NCBI RefSeq assembly: GCF_001039355.2
Contig: NW_019774748.1
Coordinates: 485,956-526,202 of the forward strand
Source of the DNA: Lingula anatina
Taxonomy: Eukaryota; Brachiopoda; Lingulata; Lingulida; Lingulidae
Direction: 5' to 3'
Length of the DNA stretch: 40,247 bases
The notes under the pieces were generated by a model. The model was not told where the DNA came from and did not search any database. It saw only the letters and a program-made list of their open reading frames with translations. This document shows positions 10,901 to 22,000 of the stretch, piece by piece (the first letter of the stretch is position 1; each line of letters begins with the position of its first letter). The translations under genes and the position numbers were made by a program.

Positions 10901-12460
10901 GCCTATTTGATTAACAAGCCATGGAAAATTTCAAAGTTTCAAAGTTTTACCTTTTATCCCAACCAATGGAATGTAATGATTTCTTCCTGAACTGCTCCAG
11001 GCTAAACACAGGGGTTTATTCAATTGGCCATCTTTTCCTCTACATTTCTCTGGGGGGTTAAAGGCAGGAAGAAACACCCCTGAAAAATAAAACAATACAA
11101 ATTTTTAAAGGACAATATACAAGTGTAATTTTGTATTGAGAAATAGATTAGTGAATTTGACTACATTTTACAGTTTAGAATGTTATCCGATTTTAATGTC
11201 CTTTTCAGAAACACTTAATATCTTGACATTCATTGAGTAAGCAGTGTTATCAGTTATGATTCCAGGTCATTGTAGCATACATATGAAGCTATGTACTTAT
11301 ACTTAAACATATACCTTGCCATTGTCTACAATGTAATCAATATGTACAAGGCAAAACAGTGACCTTTTTTCTTATTTTCAGAAAGATCATGGCTTTGATA
11401 GCATGAAAAGACTTGGCAACATCTTTGTTCAACAGAATTAGTATGTAGCTTCAAAAGTAAAGCTAATGCAGGAATACTTTTGCATACTTGTACCGATGCC
11501 TCCACTGGACTATTGAGTACCAGTTTAGTAATCACATATCTGATCACTTGTAATATTGCTTAGACTGCATACATTCATCTGCATTCAAATGATGCACACT
11601 ATACCTGAATAGTCCCCAGAGCTCTGCATTCCAGTCATGGAATCTAGAAGTATAATAGGTCTCTTAAGAACATTTGCCAGGCCAAAGATGTGGATATTCC
11701 TCAATCCATGTGCCTCCCCATCAGGGGGTAGGAAATCCGGATCACACTCTTCAATAATCAAGTTCCATTCTGACTGGTCAATGAAGTCTTGAAACAGAGC
11801 CTTGTAATTATCAAGCTTTGCAGTAAAATGTGTCTTGAGATTTTGGCGCAGGGCATGCCAAAAGAGTTCCCGGCCAATCAGTGCTCTGGATACAGCATGC
11901 ACTAGGCAGTGTCCATCTCCATCAGCATGGACAGGTAGAAGGTTTTCGACATCATTGTTCATCTTGCGTATCATTTCCAGAGTGTCAGCCAGGTACTTGG
12001 TGCTGCCAGTCCTATCTCTTCCATAGCCATATACTTCAATGTGCTCCTGCTCTATCAGGAAAGCTCTATCTCCGAGAATGCTACAGTCAAACACTTCTTT
12101 TTGACCCATATCTTTTAATAGCCTGGCTTCCCCAGTGGCCTTGTCCATGCCGTATGTGGTCAACAAAGGCGAGACAAGCTTACAGTGATAATTGGACAGC
12201 CCTAACACCTTCACTGAGTCAGTACCCTTCTTTGGGGTGGTATTCTCTACCAGGACATTTTTCAGCATGTTATGTAAGGCAACCTCTGGGTCAGTGACAA
12301 CCTCGGGATTCTTGATGGTGTTCCTTTCATGCCTCTGTCCACAGCCTGTGCACTCTATGCTGGTCTCATAGGCAGGAAAGAACAGCCTTGTCTGACATCC
12401 TTCATCTGGACAGTAACCAGAGAGGACCCGGTAGGGTTCTTTGTTACCTTTTGCTGCCAT
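1771..12460 (-). CDS. VCPIP1: VCPIP1 (VCIP135), OTU deubiquitinase, N-terminal part, 8 coding exons
   Basis: Deubiquitinase of the VCPIP/OTU family. In mammals it acts with p97/VCP and p47 in Golgi and ER membrane reassembly after mitosis. The model is join(12460-11605, 11079-10951, 9968-9838, 9582-9471, 8820-8611, 7875-7788, 7504-7358, 1904-1771) on the minus strand: 1807 nt, about 602 residues, all phases matching. Visible features: an N-terminal zinc-binding-like region (CPDEGC at 17-22, CTGC at 37-40); the OTU motif DGDGHC at 180-185 with Asp182 and presumed catalytic Cys185; a presumed catalytic His320 in GRNHY; a second Cys cluster at about 428-530 (CLTC, CGWC, CQCGFKHFWDGKEY); and YWFQHEEDSSLNSNV near the end. 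The aligned portion follows human VCPIP1 closely, minus the human proline-rich N-terminus. The ubiquitin-like and C-terminal regions are off the left edge. It is head-to-head with PPP1R2. Identification is firm; exon ends were read by eye. Confidence 0.95.
3990..5286. mobile_element. 1.3 kb non-autonomous DNA transposon with 17 bp TIRs
   Basis: A perfect 17 bp inverted repeat (CAGACTTTACGAAAGGC at 3990-4006; its reverse complement at 5270-5286) bounds 1297 bases. Both ends are immediately flanked by CATCATCAT (3981-3989 and 5287-5295), consistent with a 9 bp target duplication. The ATC repeat context makes the exact TSD length ambiguous, so 8 bp is possible. Subterminal sequences carry repeated GTCGGAC-like words on the left (about 4008-4083) and GTCTGACAG-like words on the right (about 5199-5262), as is usual for transposase binding sites. 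No transposase ORF is visible. CAG termini with an 8-9 bp TSD suggest a hAT- or Mutator-like element; the family is unresolved. Confidence 0.8.
5287..5370. repeat. ATC/ATT-rich low-complexity run
   Basis: Imperfect trinucleotide-type run of CAT, ATT and TATC words directly after the transposon's right end. It may be an expanded derivative of the target site. Confidence 0.6.
7358..7504 (-). CDS. VCPIP1: VCPIP1 coding exon 7 (residues 509-557)
   Basis: Encodes TVNGDGSVAYQNGDRTTT and CQCGFKHFWDGKEYNNLPE, nearly identical to the human CGCGFKHFWDGKEYDNLPE segment. Acceptor GTTCAG, donor GAAGT|GTAAGT. Confidence 0.93.
7788..7875 (-). CDS. VCPIP1: VCPIP1 coding exon 6 (residues 480-508)
   Basis: Encodes LMCVYDGEKDILVPDMEQ and CGWCRG. 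Acceptor TTCAG, donor GGG|GTAAGG. Supplies the second cysteine pair (CxxC). Confidence 0.91.
7876..8610 (-). other. VCPIP1 intron 5, nothing recognised
   Basis: AT-rich intron of about 730 bases with no coding, RNA or repeat structure that I could identify. Confidence 0.6.
8611..8820 (-). CDS. VCPIP1: VCPIP1 coding exon 5 (residues 410-479)
   Basis: Encodes IVGIHPEVVIENTQKAV, then RCLTCDAICEF and PGKKYSFPMK. Acceptor TTTCTAG, donor AAAG|GTATGA. The first cysteine pair of the second putative zinc region is here. Confidence 0.92.
8971..9258. mobile_element. 288 bp fold-back MITE in VCPIP1 intron 4
   Basis: The left arm (8971-9090) and right arm (9138-9258) are near-perfect reverse complements over about 120 bases each, with a 47-base loop. 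The outer ends are AGACCGCATTCACAACGA and its complement; the inner ends are CACGCCTCCC and GGGAGGCGTG. The arms differ by only a few substitutions and indels, which suggests a fairly recent insertion. A TCTA word adjoins both ends, but the target duplication is not clean. The element has no coding capacity. Confidence 0.85.
9471..9582 (-). CDS. VCPIP1: VCPIP1 coding exon 4 (residues 373-409)
   Basis: Encodes DRYIHRLVSAMDAVF and VHPGLVTDMHQYCYKAT. Acceptor TTCCAG, donor ACAG|GTAATG. Matches the human DKYLLRLVAAMEEVF segment in order and length. Confidence 0.92.
9761..9800. repeat. C12-A11-(TAAA)n low-complexity tract
   Basis: Twelve C followed by eleven A and several TAAA units, lying in VCPIP1 intron 3 close to the exon 3 donor. 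Confidence 0.8.
9838..9968 (-). CDS. VCPIP1: VCPIP1 coding exon 3 (residues 329-372)
   Basis: Encodes KPLPRLARWIIPKVWG and CVLGGEKCLP, matching the human segment after VGIKG. Acceptor CAG at 9970-9969 side, donor CCT|GTGAGT. It follows a C12 homopolymer on the plus strand by about 65 bases. Confidence 0.92.
9969..10950 (-). other. VCPIP1 intron 2, contains a CpG-rich motif cluster
   Basis: Most of this intron is AT-rich. The segment 10405-10745 differs from its surroundings in CpG density and is described separately. No VCPIP1 exon is needed here because exon 2 and exon 3 join in phase. Confidence 0.7.
10405..10745. promoter_or_regulatory. candidate intronic promoter/enhancer: ETS, CCAAT, CRE, E-box
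   Basis: CpG-enriched segment with several promoter-type words: ETS-like ACTTCCGG (10434-10441), CCAATCA (10478-10484), CRE-like GACGTCA (10511-10517), a 16 bp perfect palindrome TCGGTACATGTACCGA (10566-10581) and E-box CACGTG (10716-10721). On the minus strand an ATGGCGAAA start at 10741 runs 23 bases to a strong GTGAGT donor at 10718, as an alternative first exon would. It could equally be a decayed mobile element. The single N at 10742 lies one base 5' of this ATG. Confidence 0.35.
10951..11079 (-). CDS. VCPIP1: VCPIP1 coding exon 2 (residues 286-328)
   Basis: Flanked by acceptor TTTTCAG and donor AAAG|GTAAAA. It encodes VFLPAFNPPEKC and WSSSGRNHYIPLVGIK, which carries the presumed catalytic histidine (His320). 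Phase 1 at both ends. Confidence 0.93.
11605..12460 (-). CDS. VCPIP1: VCPIP1 coding exon 1 (residues 1-285, zinc region and OTU core)
   Basis: Long open exon starting with ATG at 12460 (MAAKGNKEPY). It carries the DGDGHC catalytic motif and ends ...SSGDYS plus one base before GTATAG. A splice acceptor (TTTTAAAG) lies just 5' of the ATG, so an upstream non-coding exon is likely. Confidence 0.94.
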
Positions 12461-12913
12461 CCTTTAAAAGACAACAGATCTAAATAGTTTTCAACTTGAT
12501 TTTGAAAAATGAAACAGACTAACACTTCGGAGTAAAATCGTCTTATATGACACTAGTATAAGTAAAATTAGTCTTGCTATGCTACACCTCAGCAGGCAGC
12601 GAGTAATTTATCTATAAAGTAAATTGCACAGTCATTCAGAGTAGCTGTCCTATTCATTCCAGAAAAGTTTCAAATATTTTGAGATAATTTTTTTCTGGGA
12701 ATTTTCGACAATCACAGGGCAATTTCCTGTTCTCATGGTCGATATTCTAATTCAAACATGAACTTCATAACAATTATTATTCCATCGCTTGCTGTGTGTA
12801 TAACACATAATGAAGTGCAATTATATTTATTTAGTATACTTACAGGTTTTGTTAATATAGGCAAAAAAATCCTAAAGTACACTTTCGCTCCGCAGTTTTG
12901 TTTCCATTTTGCC

Positions 12914-12925
12914 TTCCCAGCATGC
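12914..12925. promoter_or_regulatory. ZNF143/Staf-like site
   Basis: TTCCCAGCATGC matches the core of the ZNF143 (Staf) binding motif, which is common in bidirectional housekeeping promoters. It lies 8 bases from the NRF-1-like site. Confidence 0.5.
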
Positions 12926-12932
12926 TAGTCTT

Positions 12933-12944
12933 CGCGCAAGCGCA
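12933..12944. promoter_or_regulatory. NRF-1-like site
   Basis: CGCGCAAGCGCA fits the palindromic NRF-1 consensus YGCGCAYGCGCR with one deviation. It lies 18 bases upstream of the PPP1R2 ATG, in the shared promoter. Confidence 0.5.
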
Positions 12945-12961
12945 ATCATCAAAGTCGAGCG

Positions 12962-13038
12962 ATGGCGACTTCCGAACACAAGCCGATAAGAGGAATTCTA
13001 AAGAATTCCACGAGTTTTGACAAAACTGAACACAGTGG
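12962..13038 (+). CDS. PPP1R2: PPP1R2 coding exon 1 (residues 1-25)
   Basis: Encodes [15 protein letters not shown] and ends CACAGTGG before donor GTGAGT. Contains the first PP1-binding motif. Confidence 0.93.
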
Positions 13039-16000
13039 GTGAGTTCAAAATGTTTGTACGCGACATTTGTAATAATTGTTGTATCTTGCAAACCATTATT
13101 TTGTGCGACATGGCACAGAGCTTAGTAAAAACGCACTTCAAATTGCGCCCACTTGGTTCTGTTTAGTGACAAGATTGAACATAGAAGTGGGCCACTAAAT
13201 TGGTCACTAAATACTTGACCTTGAAACCACTTAGTCTTTTAAAGCAGCCTGGGTTGATTTTCTACTTACTTACACTTTGGAAGGTTCTTGATTTTGGATG
13301 CAGGGTGTTCTTCGTCCGATTTTCGGCAAAGAAACCATAGTCTAGATGGTAAAGTTTATGATAACTTTGCAGTGTTACCGAAGACGAAGTTGCAGACGAC
13401 GATAACTTCAAAGTTTGGTTTTTCAGTCTACCAAATACGTTTTCTGTTGTTTTGCATACTACGTTTATAGTCTTTTAGAGAGGGCGAGGGCCTTTCAAGT
13501 CTGTTATTGCATATGTACTGTTAGGGTAGCAAAAGCATTACTAGTAACTGCATTAGTCTAGGATTATTGGCAGTCTGTGCAAGTAATCACATTGATCTGT
13601 CAGCTGTTTCTGTATATGTTGTGGTTTCTGTTACAGTGTATAAACAAAGTTGCTTCTGCTACTTTGCTCACCTGTCACTTTGATTTGTAGGTTGAATTTA
13701 ATAAATGCCATTAAAAGATAATAAAAAACAATATATTTTTTTAATGATAAGGTAGAAAAAGCATCAAGATCACTCAAGCATTCTTTAACCCACCTAAAAA
13801 AAGTGGCCACATATTACATATACAAGTGATTATAGTTTGACAGCTTGTGATTCACACATGAAGCCAGCACTTTATTCCAGGCATTAGAGATTCACAACAG
13901 TACCATAACATTAAGAATATTAGCCAGTAAGTCAATTCCTTCTTGATAATCTAGGCTAGCTCTACATCTGTAGATCCTTACAATATTTTTATCACAATTA
14001 GATTTCTCTGCAAAATGAGATCACATTGATGTTTTACGTGGATATATGACTTGCCATACCGATGGACCACGTAACCCACTTACTTGTACATCAATCCAAT
14101 AATATTGGTTTGGTGACTAGCTTTCTGTTTTCCAAGCTGTCATTAGATACATGTAGTCCATAGGTTATATATTGGTGATTTCCTCAGTTCATTTAGAAAT
14201 ACCAAATTTAATTTCATTTGGGTTTTATGTATAATTTTAATCTAGCGCAGTATTATATAACAGTTTTTTTATATATAGTTTCTGACCCAAAGCTAGGGAT
14301 CTAGGTACGCAAAGGTTTCAATGTAAAAGGTCCACATTTTTTAGAAAAAGAACCCCCCTTTTGAAATTGCTGGCTACGTACTGGAGTTTTTTAATGCGTC
14401 AGTCAGTCCATATGTAGGCAATTGCCAAACTTGGCTGCTTACTATTTCCTGAGACCAACCTGATCATTGAAAAATGTTGAAATTAAACTGTTATAGTGGA
14501 TTGATTCTCTATGACATTTTATCACAGACAGATTTTAAATTTTACAAAATGTAAAATATAAGGTGATAATGTATGTACAAACATAACATGTCAGTGGGTA
14601 CAATAGAAAGTAACACATGTTGTATCTGTCTGCGGTGAGTATAACTCTTACGTCATTGGTTAAGATGTATTCTATCAGTGAAATCAACCATCCGTTTTTC
14701 ATTGCACATTACATGGGTCATTTGTTATACACCTGTCTTTCTCTACCTGATATAATTGATTTCTTTTTTCATTACCGCAATGTGATAGGGGTTTTATTGG
14801 CTAGTATTGGTTTTGTTTAAAAGTGTTGGTCTTTTGTTCCCATTCTGTCTGGGTCAGCGAGTAACTTCAGCTCCTTCTCCCCAAATTCTTTATGCTTACA
14901 CTCTCTACCAGAAGTCTTTATAAGCTTTAGAGGAGAGATTTCACTTCAAAGCAAATAGAACATTTTGGTTAGTATATTGCGTGTCACCATGGGGTTACCA
15001 GCCTCTTTGAAGCCAGTTTGCCTTCACTCTCTATTAAAAATAAATGTTATTTACTTTTTTATGGTGGGGTCATTGTTGTTGAATATATGCGATAATTTTG
15101 CTCCCCACGCTTTGTTTACCTCGCTGCATGCATATTTGAGAAATAGGCTTGGGATTATTATTAATCTGAGTTTTGTATTCAATTCATTTTGAAACCCAGC
15201 GTGAGAATTTCCTTTTTCTTGGTCTTCCTAAAGGTTACCTTGGGATTTACCTGTTATACTCCCTGTGTAAATAAAATAAAGAAAAACTGAAAGACTAGAC
15301 CTTTTTTTATCACTTTGCTCATTGTTGACAAATAAGGATATGATGTTATGCACATAATATAAGTTAGAAAAGGCCTTTTATTCTTTTTTATAAAAAGATG
15401 AATGGATTTTTTCCAGCTTATCAGAAAATCTATCCCAAATGCATGATTTGTTGAATCCAAGATAATATCGAAAGGTTAAGACTAACATTGTGTCGGTGAA
15501 ATCAGAATTTAACATAGATATTTGTTCGTGGTTCAGACATCATTCAGGACGGTATTGATTTTGTGCTTTTCTTTATGGTGGTGACTTCTGAAATGCTATC
15601 AATATTTGTATGGAGTATTTGACTCTATGTTTACTGCTGCAGTCTCTGAAACCCACCCTTAAGTTTAGTAAGACCCTTTCGTTAGGAAAAAAGAGTTTAT
15701 ACTTAATCAAAATAATCAATTATACGGCCTTTCATATTATTGGAAGTGTGACTTTACTCTCTTTAAGGCAGCCTTCATTGTTAAGTGAAAGACTTGTTAT
15801 GCTTATATAACTAGTCCATTTGGAAATTTGAATTGTTCAGATTTCACTGTTACAGTTATTGTGATCGACTTTGCACTCTATAATTCACTGCTTAGTGCCT
15901 AATGCACTGCCTGCAATTACATTGGAGAGTTTCAATTCTACATTTGATTTTTATGATTATATTTATTTGACTTCACTGATGGAGAAAAGGTTTTAATGGT

Positions 16001-19000
16001 CTCAAGCAAATATGTTTTCTGTTCTCTGTTTTTATGCAAAGCAGGATGTAACACAAAGTCATTTGTGTAAATTGACCAAGGAACTCTGTGAATTGATGTA
16101 AATAAGATTAAAAAGTCTTTGGAAACTAGATATGTTTCCAGTAATGATGTTTCTTAATGACTATCTTTTATCAGGCTGGTACTGGACCTGTATAAGTTTT
16201 TTTTTTCACATAAGGGTAGTTTCCTAGGTTAAGTGACATACACCTCATGAGTTTTTATGGGTAACTGAGATGATGTGTATGCCTAGTCTGATATTTGGAA
16301 TATACATGATTATAAACTCAGCTAGATAACTAAAAGCAATTTCATTGAACCATCAATTGAAAGTGGATCATTTCTATGATGAAATGTTAGCTTTCCCAGA
16401 ACACTAAATGTAGATTGTTAATGGAAGTGATGTTTGTAGAGCTGATTGCTGAGCACAATCCAGTTGACTTACAATGTTTTTTTTTCTTTTTTTTTTTTTG
16501 TTATCCTCTGCAAACCAATCAAACATGCAGATTGGCTTTTCCTTTCTCTGCATGCATTTTGTTTCAAATTAAAATAAAAAGAAATGTTTGCGATATATTT
16601 CCATAATTTAAATAGATTGTAGATATGCCATGAAAATCTGCAAATTTACAAACATTTGGCAACAACTAAAGAAAATAATGAAAAAGACACATAAATGATA
16701 TATAACAGCTGTTGAGCACTGTTTCAGTTTGGTACTTGTGAATCCTTTGTCTTTGCGCTCAGGGAGCGAGGTAAAATATAAGGTAAAGTGTAAGATGGCT
16801 AAAGATTTTCATTAGTTTTATTTTGATTAGATGCATAGTTTTGTTCTTCATTATTGACAATTTTGCCCCAACTGTTTGTAAGTTGGCTTGTAACCCACAT
16901 GGTTTATTATGACTGCCACATGTCAGCTGTGTTCAAGTTTTCTTATGATTGGGCAAAACTGTCAACACAAGAAGACAGTTTGGTGTCTGTCTTATATACT
17001 TTACTTTTATCAAAGTGCAATCTTACAAATGTTCCATGCCTTGAAATATGAGAGCAATTACCCATGCTCCTTAGCCCTAGCGAAACAATTCTAATAATTG
17101 CCATTCCCAGTGTTAGCCATCAGCTTCTAGCAGAATAACTGAGTCAGAAGGATCAAAGCTATAAACTTCATTAATTATATCAGAATAATTCAGTTAGATA
17201 AATTTAATTGTTTATCAATTTCTTTCAATGTAAAGGTTAATTGAAGTTGTTGAATATTTATAGCATATTGAGTTTGTGATAGATAAATGGAAAGTTCACT
17301 AGAATTGCTGTGCACGTGTGTCAATCCTGAAGTTTTATTGACTTCTACTTGTCTCCAGCTGTTAGAAATATTTTTCTTTTAACCTGATAATATTAGGTTT
17401 TTAGTAAAATAAAAAATATCAGAAATTGGATTTCTTTTTGTCTAATACACCAGGCTTCATTTTTTAAAATATCCAGTTTCATGATTTATTGCACCACTAC
17501 CATGAAGCTTTGAACTTCTTACTTCAGTGTTTGTGTAACACATCCTGCCGCGTCTCATATTTAATGTTTTGAAAACTTTGTTACATTATTCAAATTTCTC
17601 TTGATTTCAGAAAAAAAGAAATGACATGGGATGAAATGAATATAGTGGCCACCCATCATCCTGCTGATAAAGACTATGGACACATGAAAATTACTGATCC
17701 TCCAACGCCTTATAGCAAATATGAAGAACCAGAGGATGACGAGCTATTAGAACACCAAGACAGTGTGGATCCTATAAGTGAGGATGAAACGGATGCATTA
17801 GATGCAAATAAATTAGCAAAAAGGTGAGTGAACTCTCTATGACCATAACTTGAGAATGCATCTATTCCATTTACCTTCCAAGATGTATGCAGCTTTACAT
17901 ATTAAATAATGCACTGCTCATGAGCCTGATACATAATAGCCACTGCGTATATCAAGCTAGAAGGTACTTGTAGCAGCTAGTGCATTATTTGTCAAACATA
18001 CAAAGAGAAATCTTATTTTTTCCACCCAAACCCATTAATTATGAATGGAATACTTTCAGTGATATCAGCCCCACGTGTAAGTGTGAAATAATACTATGTC
18101 ACCCAAGATATATATATATATATGCCAGAACACCTTAAGCTTCATGATCACAAAGTGTAGCAGTGTATTATTTTTCATACGTACCAAGAAAAAGGACTCA
18201 CATTTCACTGAGAAAAAAGCCCCTGAAACAGAATAAAGCGTATATATCGCCATGGTCACATAACATCACTACGTATGTATAAATAGCAAACACAAGTGGA
18301 AAGGGAGCTTTCAGACAGATTATCAATTGATATTCTATGTTTTGTGAAACACTTGTCTCCAAAACAAAGATGAAGGTTGCACTCAACAGAGCATAGTTTT
18401 TTTTCACTCAGAATTTTTTACTAGTAGTATTTTCCATTGATCTCAACATATGCAGTATACAAAGACCTTGACACTTGGCCAAAAGGATGGAAGTATCATT
18501 ACCACCATCTGCAGAAAGAAAAATGTATATATCTAGAAATGTGAAATATGAATGTCAGGTACCTTCAAAGACAGGAAGCTAAATATCTAGCAATTTTGGG
18601 ATAGATAACTGCTGTAATTCTTATGTAGCTTGTTTGCAAAATAAACTTTGATCTATAAAAGGAAATAATGTCTTAAGTACTTTCTTTAGGCTTTTGGCTA
18701 AAGAGGACAATGAATTTTGTACAGACCAAACATAACTTAAAAATCAATCCAAGTGCTTTTGGGCAGTGTTTTAAATAATTGGAAAAGGTCACGTTGTCAT
18801 AAGGTTTTTAAGTATTGAGGAAGCAATCTAAATTCATTGACAGTCATGTTATATATAACATACATACTAGTACCCCAGGCTTAATACCCATGATAAATAA
18901 TAGGGATTGAGGGGGACAACGGATGATTATTTTAATCGGTTTCCAATCAAAGTTAGTCTTTTGTGAGAACAGACAGAGATGCTGAGGCATCAACTTCAGG

Positions 19001-22000
19001 GGCGGATTTAGGCCGTCTTCTGGGTCTTCCGGAAGACGGTCAGATTTTCAAGTTTACAATGAAAGGTATCTAATTTTTTCTGTTGGAAGACGGTCAAAGA
19101 ATGAAGGATGGATCAACAAATATAATATGGAAGACTGTCAGAAAATATCTCTGGATCCGCCCCTGAACTTATAGAACAAACTTGTGTACCTAATCAGGAC
19201 CAACAGATTGTACATATGTTCCTACATGCAGATATTAGACGTCCAATAACAAGTACTGTAAATCCGATATTGGACACAAGCCATTGGAATCAGTGTGTCT
19301 GAAATAACATGCTTGTCATAATTCTGTGACCTCGTTTGACCCGTAAACAAGTGTATGTACAGGTATTTGGGACAAGTTGCTGTGTGCAGTGTTTTGATTT
19401 ACCTGTAAGTCTCTACCTATAGATAGTACCAAGGATAGTCTTCCGGAAAGATAAACAATCAGGCTGAGTTTTGGAACATTTCACTCAAGTGTGAAGAATC
19501 CTTTTTATGGATCATTTTTAATTTTGAGCAAATTCTCTCTCTGTTTAATGTATATACTAGTAGTTGAATCAGTGAACTTGGGAGTTTTTCATGATTTATT
19601 TGCATGGGGTAAGGATAAAGGCAGGAAAGGTTGTTGAATGCTTTGAAATTGAATCATTTAATCTGCAAAAGACATCTTGTAAAATTATAGGAAGGTCATT
19701 GAGATCATGAGCCACAGTTGATATGAAACTCTTTTTAGGGGGTAGTTATAAGGTAAAGGAATCTAAAAAGGAGGGTCTTTTTCATTCATGTTGCACAGCT
19801 TGTAAGTAACACCAGCCATTTCCATTTTTATTTTGTGTTTATCCTTTCAAACTGAATCATTGCTCTACAATACTGAAGTGAGAGGTAATGATATCAAAGA
19901 TAGAATTGATATGTAAAGAAGTCAACCGTTGCAGCACACCAGGGGAGTGAGGGGGGGGGGGCAAAAACAACATTCCTGATGTCTACACTATCATCTTCTG
20001 CTCATATTATAAAGGCTAGTGCATGCAGTCATATCAGATGAGTTTTGGAACACTGTTGAATGACTAGTTTCATGAAGCACAGTGACAGTATATTGATACA
20101 ATATCCTAGAAAATTGCTTCATAAAGGTTATCTTCAGTGTGTGCAATGTACTTGGTACTAGGGTGATTTCGTGCATGTCGCTTTTGATAAGTGGCAGTTT
20201 TTATGACAGCTTACATCTCATTTTGTTGACTGAAGGCATTATTTATAGTTTTAGGATATGGATTGATGTGTACTACATATGGTAATGAATCTGTTTTCAG
20301 TGGGAAAAATTATCAATTTTTCAGTTGCATTTTGTCATTTACAAGTACATACATTTCTGTGTAGCATTTGAGGTGCTATTTTCTGTGTATAAGGTAGCCT
20401 GCTTTTTTTTCTACCACTCAGGGGAAATGTTCTAATTTTAAGAATTTACGAAATTAAGAAATGCAGATCCTGTGAAATTCACAACTCTTCTCATTGAAAA
20501 GATAGAGTCACTACCCTAGATTTTAACCATCAAGATGAAAAGAGAATCAATACTAGTCTAGATATTGTTCATTTCTTTCAAAGTGGTAATTGCCACAGCA
20601 AAGCATACTTTCTCTGTATTATAATGTAAAACTATTCTAACCAAGCCACAAATATTTTGGATGTTTTTAGGTTTCATGTAACCTTATTCAAAACCCAGTG
20701 CTTCAGCATCTGGCACTTACACTTGATTGTTATTGCTGCAACAATTTTATCTTTAAGTTGCTTTCATCATGGAATAGTTTATCTCTTGCATTTTGTCCAT
20801 CATTGGTACCAGTACCATTATAAGGTCTGATAAACAATTCACCAATATATTGGACCTGAATTAAATGATGGATGAACTCTAAAGAATAAAAAGTAGACTA
20901 GATAACAAAGGGCAGAATACATTAATATTTAATGTAGTTTGCTGTTAGTGGTAGTTTTTGTAGCAGCGTGCCATTTTAGCTTTGGTTACTTCAATTCTGA
21001 GTATTGATTGTTTCCAGTTCTTTGCACAGTGCAGGAAGAGGTTAAATAGACAGTCTAATGGAAATGAGTGATGGTAACTGTTGTTTGAATAGTTTTGGCA
21101 CTGACTTGGATTGGATGCTCATCTGAAATCAAGTTCAAGGAAAATCATAAAATATATGCAATGCCATGTAGATAACACTTTTATTTATTTGTATTTTGTA
21201 AAAACTTTTGTTATAGAATTGAGTGTAGACATTTGTGTGGTTACTTTTCAGTGACTTGATACTTGATGTTGAAAAGGGTTCTGTAATGTTTTTAACTTTT
21301 TCAAAAATTGTTTGAATGTCCTGGATAAAAGGTCCAATATTTTATAGTATGCACAAAGGGAAATGATTTTAACTTTGAAGAGGTCCCCTTAATAAAATGT
21401 ACAGTTGTCAACTGATTTGTAACACTTCAACAGGAGTGTGTTTGTTACTTGAATGTTTGAGAAAAAAACTAGTATGTGATTGTTTCCTTTGTACCTTTAC
21501 AAATTGTTATTTAAAATGCTTTTACATAGTGAAAGATCTATCAGCATTAGAGCTGTGTTCATTAGGGATCAATCATTGTAGGTCTGTTTGCTTTGGGTAT
21601 TGAAAAACACAAAGACCAACGCATTTCTTGCAAATTTGATCTGTCTGTCTAGAATGGCAATCCTCCTATGGAAAAAAAATCAGCTTTTGTACCACATAAT
21701 TAGACTGAAGACTATTCTTTTTTGAAATTGTGTGAAAGGTCAATTGGAAAACAGGGGAGTGGGACGAAAAGTGATCCCGCCAATGACGCCTGATAACAAT
21801 GGTGCTAATTGGGAGACTAATCAATGAACTGAATACTGCATGAATGTGCATCACTTGAGTGTTTACTTAAGGAACAATAATGTTAATGACTTTTGACTGT
21901 TGCATTATTACAAATTGTCTGGGGGGGTGTTCAATAAATGATGTACATCAAGACATTGAAGTGTTGACTGTGTTTTGTGTGTGTATGTATGTTAAGGGGG

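Larger units (their letters stand above)
12465..12961. promoter_or_regulatory. head-to-head promoter region, VCPIP1 / PPP1R2
   Basis: Only about 500 bases separate the two start codons. The 60 bases before the PPP1R2 ATG are CpG-rich. On the minus strand a strong donor (CCT|GTAAGT, exon end 12844) and an acceptor just before the VCPIP1 ATG (about 12462) suggest a short non-coding VCPIP1 exon 1 at about 12900-12844. Transcription of both genes would then start near 12880-12960. No TATA box is evident. The transcription starts are inferred, not seen. Confidence 0.6.

Noticed and set aside
11881-12297. 138-codon plus-strand frame at VCPIP1 exon 1
   Set aside because: It lies antisense to the well-supported VCPIP1 exon 1, whose protein matches the family over its whole length, so it is a shadow frame.
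14617-15192. Hydrophobic 60-75 codon frames in PPP1R2 intron 1 as small membrane proteins
   Set aside because: T-rich sequence generates Phe/Leu/Ile-rich frames by chance. No initiation context, splice signals or similarity was seen.
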